Part shown: positions 52,965 to 62,425 of the stretch, piece after piece | Layout of the letters: each line of letters opens with the position of its first letter | Numbering within the stretch: position 1 is the stretch's first letter | Source of the DNA: Paenibacillus ferrarius | GTDB lineage: Bacteria; Bacillota; Bacilli; Paenibacillales; NBRC-103111 | Reading direction: 5' to 3' | DNA: 64,000 nt | Assembly: GCF_002027705.1 (NCBI RefSeq) | Contig: NZ_MBTG01000034.1 | Location: forward strand, 124,001 to 188,000 | Program-made: the position numbers and the translations under genes | Notes under the pieces: generated by a model | The model's input: only the letters and a program-made list of their open reading frames with translations | What the model was told of the DNA's origin: nothing | The model's database searches: none

Positions 52965-53513
52965 ATGTATCCATATCCATATCCATACTACGTTAACGCA
53001 CCCATATATAATTATGTAAGACAGCCTGTGTACTGGGTAATTCCACAAGAAATAGCGCATGCAAACCGATTTGGTTATCGGCAATCATCAAACATGAATG
53101 GCGAAATTCAGTTAAAAGATTATGGAAGAACACCGTTTGTTGTGGACATTAATGGGGCTGCAAAGCAAAACAATACATTCCGCACGGCCATATGGACAGG
53201 AAAAAACTTACAAGTAACTGTAATGAGTATCAATGTTGGGGAAGACATTGGTTTAGAAGTTCATCCCACTACTGATCAATTCTTGCGTATTGAAGAGGGG
53301 CAAGGTGTAGTTCGTATGGGTGATACTAAAGACAACTTAAATTTTGAAAAAAGTGTTAATGATGATTATGCAATCATGGTACCAGCTGGTAAATGGCACA
53401 ACATAATAAACACAGGTAATACCCCACTTAAACTTTATAGTATCTATGCTCCGCCTGAGCATCCATTTGGTACGATTCATAAAACGAAAGCAGACGCATT
53501 GGCTGCTGAATAA
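52965..53513 (+). CDS. cupin-domain protein with Tyr/Pro-rich N terminus
   Basis: A 182-residue protein. Residues 1-25 are a low-complexity Tyr/Pro/Val segment (MYPYPYPYYV), as seen in Bacillus-type spore coat proteins. A single cupin domain follows (about 75-165) with metal-ligand candidates His100 in LEVHPTTDQF, Glu110/Glu111 in RIEEGQG and His145 in GKWHNIINTG. It has no signal peptide. RBS GAAGGGA precedes the ATG. The following gene encodes a YheC/YheD spore-coat protein, so a role on the spore surface is a reasonable guess. The enzymatic activity is unknown; base composition is AT-richer than the average of the window. Confidence 0.87.
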   Translation: MYPYPYPYYVNAPIYNYVRQPVYWVIPQEIAHANRFGYRQSSNMNGEIQLKDYGRTPFVVDINGAAKQNNTFRTAIWTGKNLQVTVMSINVGEDIGLEVHPTTDQFLRIEEGQGVVRMGDTKDNLNFEKSVNDDYAIMVPAGKWHNIINTGNTPLKLYSIYAPPEHPFGTIHKTKADALAAE

Positions 53514-53617
53514 CCAATTATGATAACTTTCTCATCTGCGTTTCGGGCCACAACCGTGTTGATTAAGGTGAAACTGACATACCATATCTTAGCGAAACTA
53601 GAAATGGTGGTGGGTTC

Positions 53618-54676
53618 ATGAATCAAATCGTGGGTGTTCTATTGGATCCAATAACGTTTAAAGGAATACCAAAGAAGAAAACCGGAAATGAAAGATTATC
53701 CCTCTATAATCGGGCGGCAAAGCAGCTTGAGCTGACCCCCTTCTATACGTCACTTCATCAGATTGGCCCAAAGTCAGCTCGTGGTTATTTGTATACGCAA
53801 AATAAATATAAGCTGGTACGCCGTCCGATTCCCAAAGTTACACATAACCGAGCGATTACTTTGTCGCCAGTACTTAAACAAAAACTCAAACAATTATCGA
53901 AGTCCAGTATCGTTTTTAACCGGCGGAATCGATATGACAAATACTATATTTATAAACTGCTGCATCAAAATGCCAGCTTGAGAAGTTATCTGCCCGTGTC
54001 GCTGAAGTACTCGACTAAGAATTTACAAGCAGCAATGACTACGTATTCCTCTTTGTTCATAAAGCCTACAAACGACAGTATTGGAAATGGCATCCTCAAA
54101 ATTGCTAAGCATACAAGCGGGAATTGGTTGTTTTATTGGAAAAGGGGAAATCCCAAGCTGGTATCCGTTAAAGAAATCATTAACAAGATTACCAAGATTG
54201 TAGGAAAGAGAACCTATATGATTCAAGAAGCCATTTCATTAGCAACTTACAAAGGCAGACCTTACGATTTGCGTATTTCTGTACAGCGTGGTGAAACGGG
54301 CGATTGGCAGGTAACGGGCATGGTTGGCAAGGTGGCTGGGCTTAGAAGCCATGTGACGAATGTGGCCAAGGGAGGAAAGGTAAGACGAACGGAAGAGCTT
54401 TTTAAACATAATGAGCTAGACGAAAAGACAATGAAAACCGCCTTGTATCAGGCATCTATAAGTATTTTGAGAGATTTGAGCAAAAAGCTGCCGCATCTCG
54501 CTGATGTTGGGCTGGATATCGGAATTACGAATCGAGGTCATATCAAATTGATTGAAGTTAATGGACGAGACCAGCGCTACTCCTTTAGAAAAGCAAAGAT
54601 GAAAACAACATTTTACCGAACTTATGAAACGCCGCTGAAATACGCCAAATATTTATTGAAGCAAGGCAGCCGCTGA
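53618..54676 (+). CDS. YheC/YheD family ATP-grasp protein (spore-coat associated)
   Basis: A 352-residue protein of the family annotated as endospore coat-associated YheC/YheD. The N-terminal part precedes an ATP-grasp-like region (about 105-345): SLFIKPTNDSIGNGILKI with the conserved lysine, YMIQEAISLATYKGRPYDLRISVQRG, and metal-ligand candidates in LADVGLDIGITNRGHIKLIEVNGRDQR. ATP-grasp enzymes join a carboxylate to an amine or thiol; the product for this family is not established. The ATG at 53618 has a GGTGGTGGG purine stretch upstream. Convergent with the kinase gene that ends 15 bases away. Confidence 0.9.
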   Translation: MNQIVGVLLDPITFKGIPKKKTGNERLSLYNRAAKQLELTPFYTSLHQIGPKSARGYLYTQNKYKLVRRPIPKVTHNRAITLSPVLKQKLKQLSKSSIVFNRRNRYDKYYIYKLLHQNASLRSYLPVSLKYSTKNLQAAMTTYSSLFIKPTNDSIGNGILKIAKHTSGNWLFYWKRGNPKLVSVKEIINKITKIVGKRTYMIQEAISLATYKGRPYDLRISVQRGETGDWQVTGMVGKVAGLRSHVTNVAKGGKVRRTEELFKHNELDEKTMKTALYQASISILRDLSKKLPHLADVGLDIGITNRGHIKLIEVNGRDQRYSFRKAKMKTTFYRTYETPLKYAKYLLKQGSR

Positions 54677-54691
54677 TATCCAAGATCGGTG

Positions 54692-56041
54692 TCAACTCAG
54701 CGGGAGGGTGAGAGTGACGCTTGTTCCTGCCTCAAGCACACTGCTAATTTCAATAGTCCCTTTCAGTTGCGTGATTAAACGCTGGGCAATCGATAAGCCT
54801 AAGCCTGATCCCCCGGTTTGTCGGCTTCTGGAGCGATCAACACGATAGAATCGTTCGAATACCAAAGGTAATTCTTCTGGATGAATACCGAGGCCATCGT
54901 CTTCGATTGTAATGCGGTAGGACGACGGTGTTGTGGAGAGATAAAGGCCAATATGCTGTTGGCCATATTTCAGGGCATTATCCAAAATAATAAAGATAAG
55001 CTGTTTTAATTTAAAGAGATCCGTTTGCAGGATGATGCTGCTTTGATCGTGGCTGAGTTCAATCACTTTGGACGTGAGGGGCTGGAACAGCTGAATACTT
55101 TCATGGCAGAGCTTCACCAGGTCAAATTTGCTGATTGTAAGCCTACCCTCATGTTCAAGCTTAGCCAATTCGAGTAATTGATAAGTTACTTGTTTCATTC
55201 TCGCACATTCCTCCTGGACAGCATGCAAAGCCTCCTGATGAAGATCCATGTTCTCATATCCCCACCGGCTCATGAGGGACGCATACCCATCCATAATCGT
55301 AAGGGAGGTCTTGAACTCATGCGAAGCATCGGAAATAAACTGCCTTTGCTTCTGCATGCTTGCCTCTATACGCGCCATTAGATGATTAAACGTTTCGGAT
55401 AGTTGAAAAAGCTCATCCTTCGATTTGCGATCTAAGGGGAGTTTTTTTATTTCTAGACTTGTTTCAATATTTTTCATTGCTTGAATGATTCGAGAAATGG
55501 GTAGAAATAACATTTTGGATAATAGAAAGCTAGCAGAAATAGAGAAGAAGATGGCGATCAACGCAACAATGCACATGATGCTAAACAAGCGCAGCAAGCT
55601 TTGCTGCAGCTCAACGGGAACTGTAATCAGTTCCAATGTTCCAATGACATCTTGATCTTGCAGGATGGGAGTACGTACAATCATCACAGTTTCATGATTA
55701 AATTCTTCGGTATGAGATTCCGGGGTCAAGGTAATCTTGGGTTGAATGGCAGGAAACTCATAACCTCGCTGTGCTTGGTTCTTGATTGTTGAAGATTGAT
55801 CCAGTACTCGAATCATGGTGTGGTTCGTCAGGTATCTTCTGAGGAGCTGGCTGTTGCCTGCTTGAACTAATTGGGAGGGCAGAATGTTCTCCATGATCGC
55901 GCTTGAGACTTGTTGCACGGATTCCAATGCTTCTTCTTGCTCGGACTGGGCATAGAGCAGATAAATGATACTCGTTAACGGACATAAAATACCAATTAAC
56001 CAGACAAAGGAGAGTAAAGCGGCTTTTGTCTTAAGTTTCAT
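54692..56041 (-). CDS. OmpR-system sensor histidine kinase
   Basis: A 449-residue kinase with helices at about 8-30 and 151-175, an extracytoplasmic loop between them, a HAMP domain, HisKA with His241 in ISDASHEFKTSLTIM, and HATPase motifs ILDNALKYG, DDGLGIHPEEL and GSGLGLSIA. The H-box has TSLT where most relatives have TPLT. The ATG at 56041 overlaps the end of the regulator gene by 11 bases and has AAGGGA upstream; the frame is open further 5' but this lies inside the regulator gene. The signal is unknown. Confidence 0.94.
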   Translation of the reverse strand: MKLKTKAALLSFVWLIGILCPLTSIIYLLYAQSEQEEALESVQQVSSAIMENILPSQLVQAGNSQLLRRYLTNHTMIRVLDQSSTIKNQAQRGYEFPAIQPKITLTPESHTEEFNHETVMIVRTPILQDQDVIGTLELITVPVELQQSLLRLFSIMCIVALIAIFFSISASFLLSKMLFLPISRIIQAMKNIETSLEIKKLPLDRKSKDELFQLSETFNHLMARIEASMQKQRQFISDASHEFKTSLTIMDGYASLMSRWGYENMDLHQEALHAVQEECARMKQVTYQLLELAKLEHEGRLTISKFDLVKLCHESIQLFQPLTSKVIELSHDQSSIILQTDLFKLKQLIFIILDNALKYGQQHIGLYLSTTPSSYRITIEDDGLGIHPEELPLVFERFYRVDRSRSRQTGGSGLGLSIAQRLITQLKGTIEISSVLEAGTSVTLTLPLS

Positions 56042-56744
56042 TTCCCTTAACCTCCAAACAATACCCGATTCCTCGGATGGTTCGAATAACCGGAAAAGGA
56101 GGGGATATCTTATTCCGTACATATCTAATATAGACATCGACAAGATTCGAATTTCCGAAAAAATCGTATCCCCAGACATCTTTCATAATTTGCTCGCGGC
56201 TAAGCATCTCATTCGGATGCTCCATTAAATAAACGAGAAGATCAAATTCTTTTGGCGTAAGATCCACTTTTTTACCATTTTGTATGAATTCCCGCGTTCT
56301 TGCATTTACATATGCTCCTTGGATGGCATAAGTTGTGGTTCCACTGTTCTTAAGTTCTTTGAAGATATCCTGAAAATGTTTGCGATCACGGATGCAAGCG
56401 CGAATGCGAGCCAGCAGTTCTTCCATCTGAAAGGGCTTAGTGATATAGTCCTGACCTCCCAGGTCAATCCCATGCACAATGTCTTCCGTGCTGCCGCAAG
56501 CGGATAAAACAATAATGGGAGTTTCTTTATCTGTCGCACGAAAGGACTTTATCACATCAAACCCATTATATAGGGGTAATAAGATATCAATTAGGATGAG
56601 ATCCCAATCACAATGCAGCGCTTTCTGCAGTCCTTCAGAACCGTCGGAAGCTAATTCTACTGAATAGCCGGCATGGGTGAGCTCTAATTGCAAAAGCCTT
56701 GCAATTTTCAATTCATCTTCGATGACAAGGATTCTATCCGACAT
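56031..56744 (-). CDS. OmpR/PhoB-family response regulator
   Basis: A 237-residue regulator. The receiver domain has IEDE, phospho-acceptor Asp53 in LILIDILLP and the switch lysine in YITKPFQMEELL. The winged-helix output domain (about 135-230) has LTPKEFDLLVYLMEHPNEMLSREQI, VDVYIRYVRNKI and IRTIRGIGYCLE. ATG 56744 follows AAGGTGG; upstream in-frame codons lack a ribosome site. It is co-transcribed with the kinase and divergent from the Fur-boxed metal operon, whose promoter begins about 125 bases away. Confidence 0.95.
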   Translation of the reverse strand: MSDRILVIEDELKIARLLQLELTHAGYSVELASDGSEGLQKALHCDWDLILIDILLPLYNGFDVIKSFRATDKETPIIVLSACGSTEDIVHGIDLGGQDYITKPFQMEELLARIRACIRDRKHFQDIFKELKNSGTTTYAIQGAYVNARTREFIQNGKKVDLTPKEFDLLVYLMEHPNEMLSREQIMKDVWGYDFFGNSNLVDVYIRYVRNKISPPFPVIRTIRGIGYCLEVKGNET

Positions 56745-56869
56745 CAGGACCACCTTTTTCTTGAAAAATAAGATAACCTGATGTAGTTTATGCAATTTAG
56801 AGATGGTTGTTCTCTCTATGATGGGTTCATTTCAAATGAGAATTCTGCAGCTCAATGTCATTTTATGGA

Positions 56870-56898
56870 TTGCATTAATTGAAATAGTAAGGTAAAAT
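56870..56898 (+). promoter_or_regulatory. SigA-type promoter of the metal-uptake operon
   Basis: TTGCAT (56870-56875), 17-base spacer, TAAAAT (56893-56898). The Fur box begins 16 bases after the -10 box, over or just past the transcription start. Confidence 0.6.
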
Positions 56899-56913
56899 CA
56901 TTCACGATGAATA

Positions 56914-56928
56914 TGATAATCATTATCA
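56914..56928. promoter_or_regulatory. perfect 7-1-7 Fur box
   Basis: TGATAATCATTATCA is an exact match to the Bacillus-type Fur recognition sequence TGATAATNATTATCA. It lies 27 bases ahead of the binding-protein start, where iron-loaded Fur would block transcription. The related regulators Zur and PerR recognise similar boxes, so iron is the most likely but not the only co-repressor. Confidence 0.85.
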
Positions 56929-56954
56929 ATAAATTCATAAGGGGATGGATTAAG

Positions 56955-58610
56955 GTGTTTCGTTTTAAAAAAGGAATCTTTGCATCAGGTATTCTTACAC
57001 TTGTTCTCTCAGTAACGTTGGTTGGATGTCAAAGCAAAACCAATCAAGTTTCCGAAACTGCAGCGCAAAACGGCAAGCCAGCTTCCACGGCGAGCACTTC
57101 AGCTGCAGTTGACAAAACATTGACGATTTCCTGGCCGAAAGACATCGGGCCGCTAAATCCGCATGAGTATACACCGAATGAATTTTTTGCCCAAGGCATG
57201 TATTATGAGCCGCTGATTGACTATGGGGAGGGTGGGAAACTTGTACCGAAGCTAGCGGAATCTTGGGATATCTCCGAGGATGGAAAAATCTACACCTTCC
57301 ATTTACGCAAAAATGTGAAATTCTCCGACGGTTCTGATTTTAATGCGGATATCGTGCAAAAGAATTTCAATACCATTTTAGCTAATCGTGACATGCACAG
57401 TTGGCTTGGTCTTATTAGCCAGATCGACAAGACAGAAGTTGTGGATGCAAACACATTCAAGATTACGCTGAAAAACCGCTACTACCCAGCTTTGCAAGAA
57501 TTTGCAGTCGTTCGACCACTACGGTTCCTTGGGGCTGCTGGATTCCCTGATGACGGCAATACGGTGAAATCCATTAAAAAACCAGTCAGTACCGGACCTT
57601 GGGTATTGTCGGAATATAAGAAAGATGAGGTTGCTGTTTTCACAAGAAACGATAACTATTGGGGAACTAAGCCAAAGATCAATAAACTTGTTGTTAAGGT
57701 AATTCCTGATGCTGAAGCCCGCGTCCTCGCACTGGAGAAAGGCGACATTGATCTTATTTACGGAGAAGGCGTTATTAGCCTGGATTCGTTCGTAAGTTTG
57801 AAAGACTCAGGCAAATTCCAAACCTCTGTTTCTGATCCGTTGGCTAGTCGAGCGTTAATCGTAAACACAACCAAGGGACCATTCGCGGATCTCAATGTTC
57901 GCTTAGCTTTACAGCATGCTGTTAACAAAAAGGCCATTGTGGACGGTGTTACGAACGGTGTCGAGAAAGTAGCAGATACGATTATTTCAAGCAATTTCCC
58001 GTATGCCAATGTAGGGTTGAAGCCATACGATTATAATTTGGAAACTGCCAAATCTTTGTTGGATCAAGCTGGCTGGAAGCTTCCGGCAGGCAAAGCTGTC
58101 CGTGAGAAAGATGGGAAACCATTAGAAATTGAACTTGTTTATATGGGACCGGACCAAATTGAGAAACCTATGGCTGCTGCGATTCAGTCAGATTTGAAAC
58201 AAATTGGGGTTTCCCTCAAAACGACAGGTCTGGAAAGAGAACTCCGCAACAAACGCATGGTTGCAGCGGATTTCGATTTGCTTTTCTGGAGCACATATGG
58301 GGCACCGTATGACCCGCATTCTTTCGTATCGACGAACTATGAGAAGGGTTACGGTATCTTTGAATCGCAACAAGGGATTCCAAATAAGGATGTCATGCAT
58401 CAGCAAATGAGAGATGTCTTATTGACAGTTGATGAGAAAGAACGTCAAAAAATGTATACGTCCATCTTTACAACCCTGCATGATCAAGCAGCATATCTTC
58501 CTCTATCCTACTTAACCAATATTGCTGTTTATCCGAAGTATGTGAAGGATTTGAAATTCCCTGCTCATCGTGATGAAACACCGTTCGATACGCTGGACAT
58601 TCAGAAATAA
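56955..58610 (+). CDS. nikA: NikA/CntA-type metal-complex binding lipoprotein
   Basis: A 551-residue family 5 solute-binding protein. The signal peptide ends in LVGC with Cys25 lipidated. It follows E. coli NikA closely in layout: LNPHEYTPNEFFAQGMYYEPLIDY, RKNVKFSDGSDFNADIVQKNF, STGPWVLSEYKKDEVAVF, and WSTYGAPYDPHSF near the C terminus. Proteins of this group bind nickel or other metals as a chelate, including opine metallophores (CntA). GTG 56955 has AAGGGG ten bases upstream; the in-frame ATG at 56907 lies before the Fur box. It is first in a six-gene operon under that box. Metal and chelator are not determined. Confidence 0.9.
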   Translation: MFRFKKGIFASGILTLVLSVTLVGCQSKTNQVSETAAQNGKPASTASTSAAVDKTLTISWPKDIGPLNPHEYTPNEFFAQGMYYEPLIDYGEGGKLVPKLAESWDISEDGKIYTFHLRKNVKFSDGSDFNADIVQKNFNTILANRDMHSWLGLISQIDKTEVVDANTFKITLKNRYYPALQEFAVVRPLRFLGAAGFPDDGNTVKSIKKPVSTGPWVLSEYKKDEVAVFTRNDNYWGTKPKINKLVVKVIPDAEARVLALEKGDIDLIYGEGVISLDSFVSLKDSGKFQTSVSDPLASRALIVNTTKGPFADLNVRLALQHAVNKKAIVDGVTNGVEKVADTIISSNFPYANVGLKPYDYNLETAKSLLDQAGWKLPAGKAVREKDGKPLEIELVYMGPDQIEKPMAAAIQSDLKQIGVSLKTTGLERELRNKRMVAADFDLLFWSTYGAPYDPHSFVSTNYEKGYGIFESQQGIPNKDVMHQQMRDVLLTVDEKERQKMYTSIFTTLHDQAAYLPLSYLTNIAVYPKYVKDLKFPAHRDETPFDTLDIQK

Positions 58611-58627
58611 GACAAGGTGATCTTGCG

Positions 58628-59587
58628 ATGAAGATGCTTGTATATGTAGGTCATAGACTTTTAATGATGGTCCCCGTTTTATTGGGGGCCACATTCGTTT
58701 GTTTCTTGTTATTGCGCCTTACGTCAGTCGATCCCGCAAGAGCTTATTTGTCCGCTTCCAATGTGATTCCTACGGAAGAAACCGTGAATGCCATTCGTGT
58801 ACAGCTAGGATTGGATCAACCATTTTGGAAGCAATATGTACGTTGGCTATGGCAGCTTTGTCAGCTCGATTTTGGAACTTCCTTTTTTACAAAAATACCT
58901 GTTGCACGTGAAATGGCAGCAAGATTGCCAGTCACCGCGAGCATTACCTTGCTTAGCTTAGCTATGGCAGTTTGCATAAGCATACCGCTGGGCATCATTT
59001 CAGCCTTGCGCAAAAATCTTATCATTGATCATATTTGCCGACTTTTAGCCTTTCTTGGTGCTTCGTTACCGCAATTTTGGCTTGCTTATTTGCTCATTTA
59101 CTTTTTGGCTGTCAAAATGGATTGGTTTCCTCTAAGGGGAGGAGACACTTGGATTCATTATGTGCTGCCCTCCTTTACGCTTGCCTTTGCCTTGATTTCG
59201 ACATATTCCAGATTACTAAGAACTAGTATGCTAGAAAGTATGGATCATCCTTTTGTGTTATATGCCAAGGCAAGAGGAATTCATACCTATATCATCATAG
59301 GGCGGCATGTTCTGCGTCATGCCATTCGACCCGTGGTAATAGCAGCGGGCATGAATTTAGGTAAGCTTTTTGCCGGAACCGTCATTGTCGAGCAGATCTT
59401 CGCGATGCCGGGTATGGGCGGATTTTTTTTGGAATCGGTTTATCATCGGGATTATCCGGTTATTCAGGGATTTGTTTTTATGATGGCATTTGTATTTGTT
59501 GTAGGCAATTTGATATCTGATGTCATTCAGGCCTATCTGGATCCTCGGTTGATGCGGGAGACAGCAAGGAGGCAGAGCGTAAAATGA
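58628..59587 (+). CDS. nikB: NikB/DppB-type ABC permease
   Basis: A 319-residue permease of the oligopeptide/nickel class: N-terminal YVGHRLLMMVPVLLGATFVCFLLLRL, the periplasmic linker with LGLDQPFWKQYVRWL, about six helices, the cytoplasmic loop YAKARGIHTYIIIGRHVLRHA and IVEQIFAMPGMGGFFLESV. RBS AAGGTGAT precedes the ATG. It overlaps the next permease by ATGA. Partner of the NikC-type gene. Confidence 0.93.
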   Translation: MKMLVYVGHRLLMMVPVLLGATFVCFLLLRLTSVDPARAYLSASNVIPTEETVNAIRVQLGLDQPFWKQYVRWLWQLCQLDFGTSFFTKIPVAREMAARLPVTASITLLSLAMAVCISIPLGIISALRKNLIIDHICRLLAFLGASLPQFWLAYLLIYFLAVKMDWFPLRGGDTWIHYVLPSFTLAFALISTYSRLLRTSMLESMDHPFVLYAKARGIHTYIIIGRHVLRHAIRPVVIAAGMNLGKLFAGTVIVEQIFAMPGMGGFFLESVYHRDYPVIQGFVFMMAFVFVVGNLISDVIQAYLDPRLMRETARRQSVK

Positions 59588-60417
59588 TTCTTTCACGCAA
59601 TCTACTATTTACTATAGGGAGAAACTGGGTTGTAGTCGTATGTTCAGCACTTCTTATCGGAATTGCCTTAGCTGGCCTTCTCGCACCGCTGATTGCTCCC
59701 AACGATCCAAGTTTGGTTGATTTAACGCACAAATTAAAAGGACCCTCCGAACAATTTCCGTTAGGCACGGATCAGCTAGGCCGCTGTATTCTATCGCGTT
59801 TGCTATATGGTACACGCGTGTCTCTCAGCATTGCTTTGCTAATTGTCTCCAGCAGCTTAATGATTGGCCTCATCGTGGGATGTACATCCGGGTATGCAGG
59901 AGGGAAACTGGACAGCATTTTGATGAGGGCGTGCGATGCGATTTTAGCTTTTCCTTCGCTGATCCTTGCGATCAGTCTTATTGCCATTTGGGGGCCTGGC
60001 TGGCAGCAAATGGTCATTGCTCTTGTGGTGGTTATGTCCGTGTATTACACTCGTTTTATTAGAGGATTGGTCACGAATTTGAAACAACAGACGTATATTG
60101 CCGCTGCTAAGATCAGTGGCACCTCATCGTTCCGGATTGTATACCGTCACATCATTCCTAATTTATTACCACCTTTACTAATTGTAGTCACCTTAGAAAT
60201 CGGTTGGGTGGTCATGGATATTTCTGCCCTTTCTTTTATCGGACTTGGTGTTCAATCGCCTACGCCGGAATGGGGAGCAATGATTAACGAAGGAAAATCT
60301 TTCATACGCACGCATCCAAGATTAATGATTGCCCCGGGATTGCTCATTTTCTGTATGGTTGCTTTGTTAAATCTGGTAGGTGAAGCGCTGGGCACGAAGA
60401 GAGGTGGCCGTCAATGA
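59584..60417 (+). CDS. nikC: NikC/DppC-type ABC permease
   Basis: A 277-residue permease with the class markers LAPLIAPNDPSLVDL and PLGTDQLGRCILSRLLYGTRVSL after the first helix, five more helices, and the loop YIAAAKISGTSSFRIVYRHIIPN. LSFIGLGVQSPTPEWGAMINEG near the C terminus is diagnostic of DppC/NikC. The start overlaps the NikB stop by 4 bases and its end overlaps the ATPase start by 4 bases. Confidence 0.94.
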   Translation: MILSRNLLFTIGRNWVVVVCSALLIGIALAGLLAPLIAPNDPSLVDLTHKLKGPSEQFPLGTDQLGRCILSRLLYGTRVSLSIALLIVSSSLMIGLIVGCTSGYAGGKLDSILMRACDAILAFPSLILAISLIAIWGPGWQQMVIALVVVMSVYYTRFIRGLVTNLKQQTYIAAAKISGTSSFRIVYRHIIPNLLPPLLIVVTLEIGWVVMDISALSFIGLGVQSPTPEWGAMINEGKSFIRTHPRLMIAPGLLIFCMVALLNLVGEALGTKRGGRQ

Positions 60418-61235
60418 AAGAGGAAGAATGCGTGCTTGATGTTCGAGGCTTAAGCGTCCAGGTTCAATCACATCAGGGATGGACTCCCGTCGTGGACGAT
60501 GTGTCTTTTCAAATAAAAGCAGGTCAAGTATTGGGGATTGTCGGAGAAAGCGGTTGTGGGAAATCGATGACTTCATTGGCTATTCTGGGTCTGCTTCCTG
60601 CTGCGGCAAGATTGTCGCAAGGGAGCATTGCTTTGAAAGGGCAAGAGCTTACAACGATGAAGCCTGCGCAATTGCGACGCATTCGCGGGCAAGAATTGTC
60701 TTTGATTATGCAGAACCCAATGACGGCTTTTAACCCGCTTGTCACCATTGGAACCCAATTCGCAGAAACCTTATTTGCCCATCAAAATATGACACGAAAG
60801 CAAGCGTCAACTCATGCTTCCACCTGCTTGAAACAAATGAATCTGCATGAGCCGGAGCGAATTCTCAAACAGTTTCCATTTGAATTAAGCGGAGGGATGC
60901 TTCAAAGGGTTATGATCGCTTTATCGCTATCTTTGAACCCTTCTCTCTTGATTGCGGATGAGCCAACAACGGCCTTAGACAGCATCAATCGTCGCAACGT
61001 GGTAGATGCTTTTCGAGCGATTAAAAAAGAGGCAAAGACCGCCATTCTTTTGGTCTCCCATGATTTAAACGTTATTGAAAAAGTGGCCGATGTCGTAGCT
61101 GTGATGAAAAAAGGCCAGTTGGTCGAAATGGCAGCCACCCATGATCTTCTAACTTCACCCCAAAATGAATATACCCAATTGTTATGGAATTCCAGACTAA
61201 CACTGGGAAGCAGGCATGAACAGGAGTCGATATAG
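60414..61235 (+). CDS. nikD: NikD/DppD-type ABC transporter ATPase
   Basis: A 273-residue ATPase: Walker A GESGCGKS at 44-51, Q-loop MQNPMTAFNP, signature LSGGMLQRV, Walker B LLIADEPTTALD and H-loop LLVSHDLNV. The C-terminal extension is shorter than in DppD, and no Cys cluster for a 4Fe-4S site is apparent. It begins within the NikC stop (ATGA). It pairs with the ATPase encoded at 62422, so the ABC operon is interrupted by an MFS gene. Confidence 0.93.
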   Translation: MKEEECVLDVRGLSVQVQSHQGWTPVVDDVSFQIKAGQVLGIVGESGCGKSMTSLAILGLLPAAARLSQGSIALKGQELTTMKPAQLRRIRGQELSLIMQNPMTAFNPLVTIGTQFAETLFAHQNMTRKQASTHASTCLKQMNLHEPERILKQFPFELSGGMLQRVMIALSLSLNPSLLIADEPTTALDSINRRNVVDAFRAIKKEAKTAILLVSHDLNVIEKVADVVAVMKKGQLVEMAATHDLLTSPQNEYTQLLWNSRLTLGSRHEQESI

Positions 61236-61237
61236 AT

Positions 61238-62425
61238 TTGAAAACCGCCTTAAAGGAAAATCCGTTCAGTAATCGGGCTATATGGTTATATACGGTGGCA
61301 TTTGTTTTCTATGCAACGAATCATATGCTCATTATCGCGCTGCCGTTCTTATCACAGACGCTTGGCGCCGGACGTTCGGAGATTGGCATGATCATGGGTT
61401 CTTATATGTTTGTTTCCATGTTTCTAAGACCTCTAGCTGGGGCTGTTGTGGACCGATTCGGTCCTAAAAATATTTTCATGATTGCCCTAGTACTCAATGC
61501 AATCGTTCTCGCTTCATATAGCTTGGAGGATCTATGGGCTTTTGCAATCATGAGAGCGCTGCAAGGTGCTATTCTCGCTTTTTTCTCCATGACGATCCAT
61601 CTGCTTATCATCGATTTATTGTCGGAGAAGATGCGAGGACAAGGGCTTTCTTTACTTTCGCTTTCTTCCATGCTGCCTTATACATTCGTTCCGGCGCTGG
61701 TGCTGTATATGAAAGATCAGATCTCCATGACGGCTTTGCTGATGATATTCGCCGCTATGGGCGTTACGAATATTGTACTGGGCATCCGGTTGTATGTGAC
61801 AATAGGGCAGCAGGCTTCGAAAGAAGATTCAAAGGGAAGTGAATTACAGACGGTTCATGATAAAAAACAAGCCTCATCTGTGTTGTTTCCGGCAATCATT
61901 ATGCTGCTGGCTTCGGTTGTTTTCAGCGTAGCGCCGACTTTTTTGCCTTTATACTTAGAGAGCCAGGGATTGCATTCTGCGCCTTTATATTTTCTGACAG
62001 AAACGGCCGTACTTATTTTCATTCGGTTTTTCGGAAGAAAGCATATTCCGTCTTCAGAGACATTTCCCAAATGGCTGGTCGTTCTTTTAATTGCATGTTT
62101 TACCCTGTCTCCGGCACTGCTCGCCATGTCGATCTCAACGCCTATTTTGCTTGCGGCTGCTGTGTTTAACGGCTTAGCGTTATCTTTGTTATATCCAACT
62201 TTAATGACGTATATTTCTTTCATCGTTCCGACTCATGTTCGGGGATATTCCATTGGTTGGTTTATCGCTGCTGCTGATTTCGGTACTTCTTCCGGTGCTT
62301 TTATGATGGGATGGTTGGCTGAAACGTTTTCTTTCGAGACGATGCTGGGAACAGCGACATGTTTGGGGGTTGCTACTTTAATCCTCGCTTTGATCTATCA
62401 CGGAGGGAAGAAGGTGGCAGCTTGA
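61238..62425 (+). CDS. MFS exporter within the metal-uptake operon (CntE-like role)
   Basis: A 395-residue 12-helix major facilitator with RPLAGAVVDRFGPKN in the loop after helix 2 and two six-helix halves split by a polar loop (about 185-210). The start is TTG 61238, two bases after the ATPase stop, with AGGAG about 11 bases upstream. Its stop overlaps the second ATPase start. Placement inside a Nik/Cnt importer operon parallels staphylopine systems, in which CntE exports the metallophore that the ABC importer brings back with metal. No metallophore synthesis gene (CntK/L/M-like) is in the window, so this role is inferred. Drug or sugar export is the alternative. Confidence 0.86.
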   Translation: MKTALKENPFSNRAIWLYTVAFVFYATNHMLIIALPFLSQTLGAGRSEIGMIMGSYMFVSMFLRPLAGAVVDRFGPKNIFMIALVLNAIVLASYSLEDLWAFAIMRALQGAILAFFSMTIHLLIIDLLSEKMRGQGLSLLSLSSMLPYTFVPALVLYMKDQISMTALLMIFAAMGVTNIVLGIRLYVTIGQQASKEDSKGSELQTVHDKKQASSVLFPAIIMLLASVVFSVAPTFLPLYLESQGLHSAPLYFLTETAVLIFIRFFGRKHIPSSETFPKWLVVLLIACFTLSPALLAMSISTPILLAAAVFNGLALSLLYPTLMTYISFIVPTHVRGYSIGWFIAAADFGTSSGAFMMGWLAETFSFETMLGTATCLGVATLILALIYHGGKKVAA

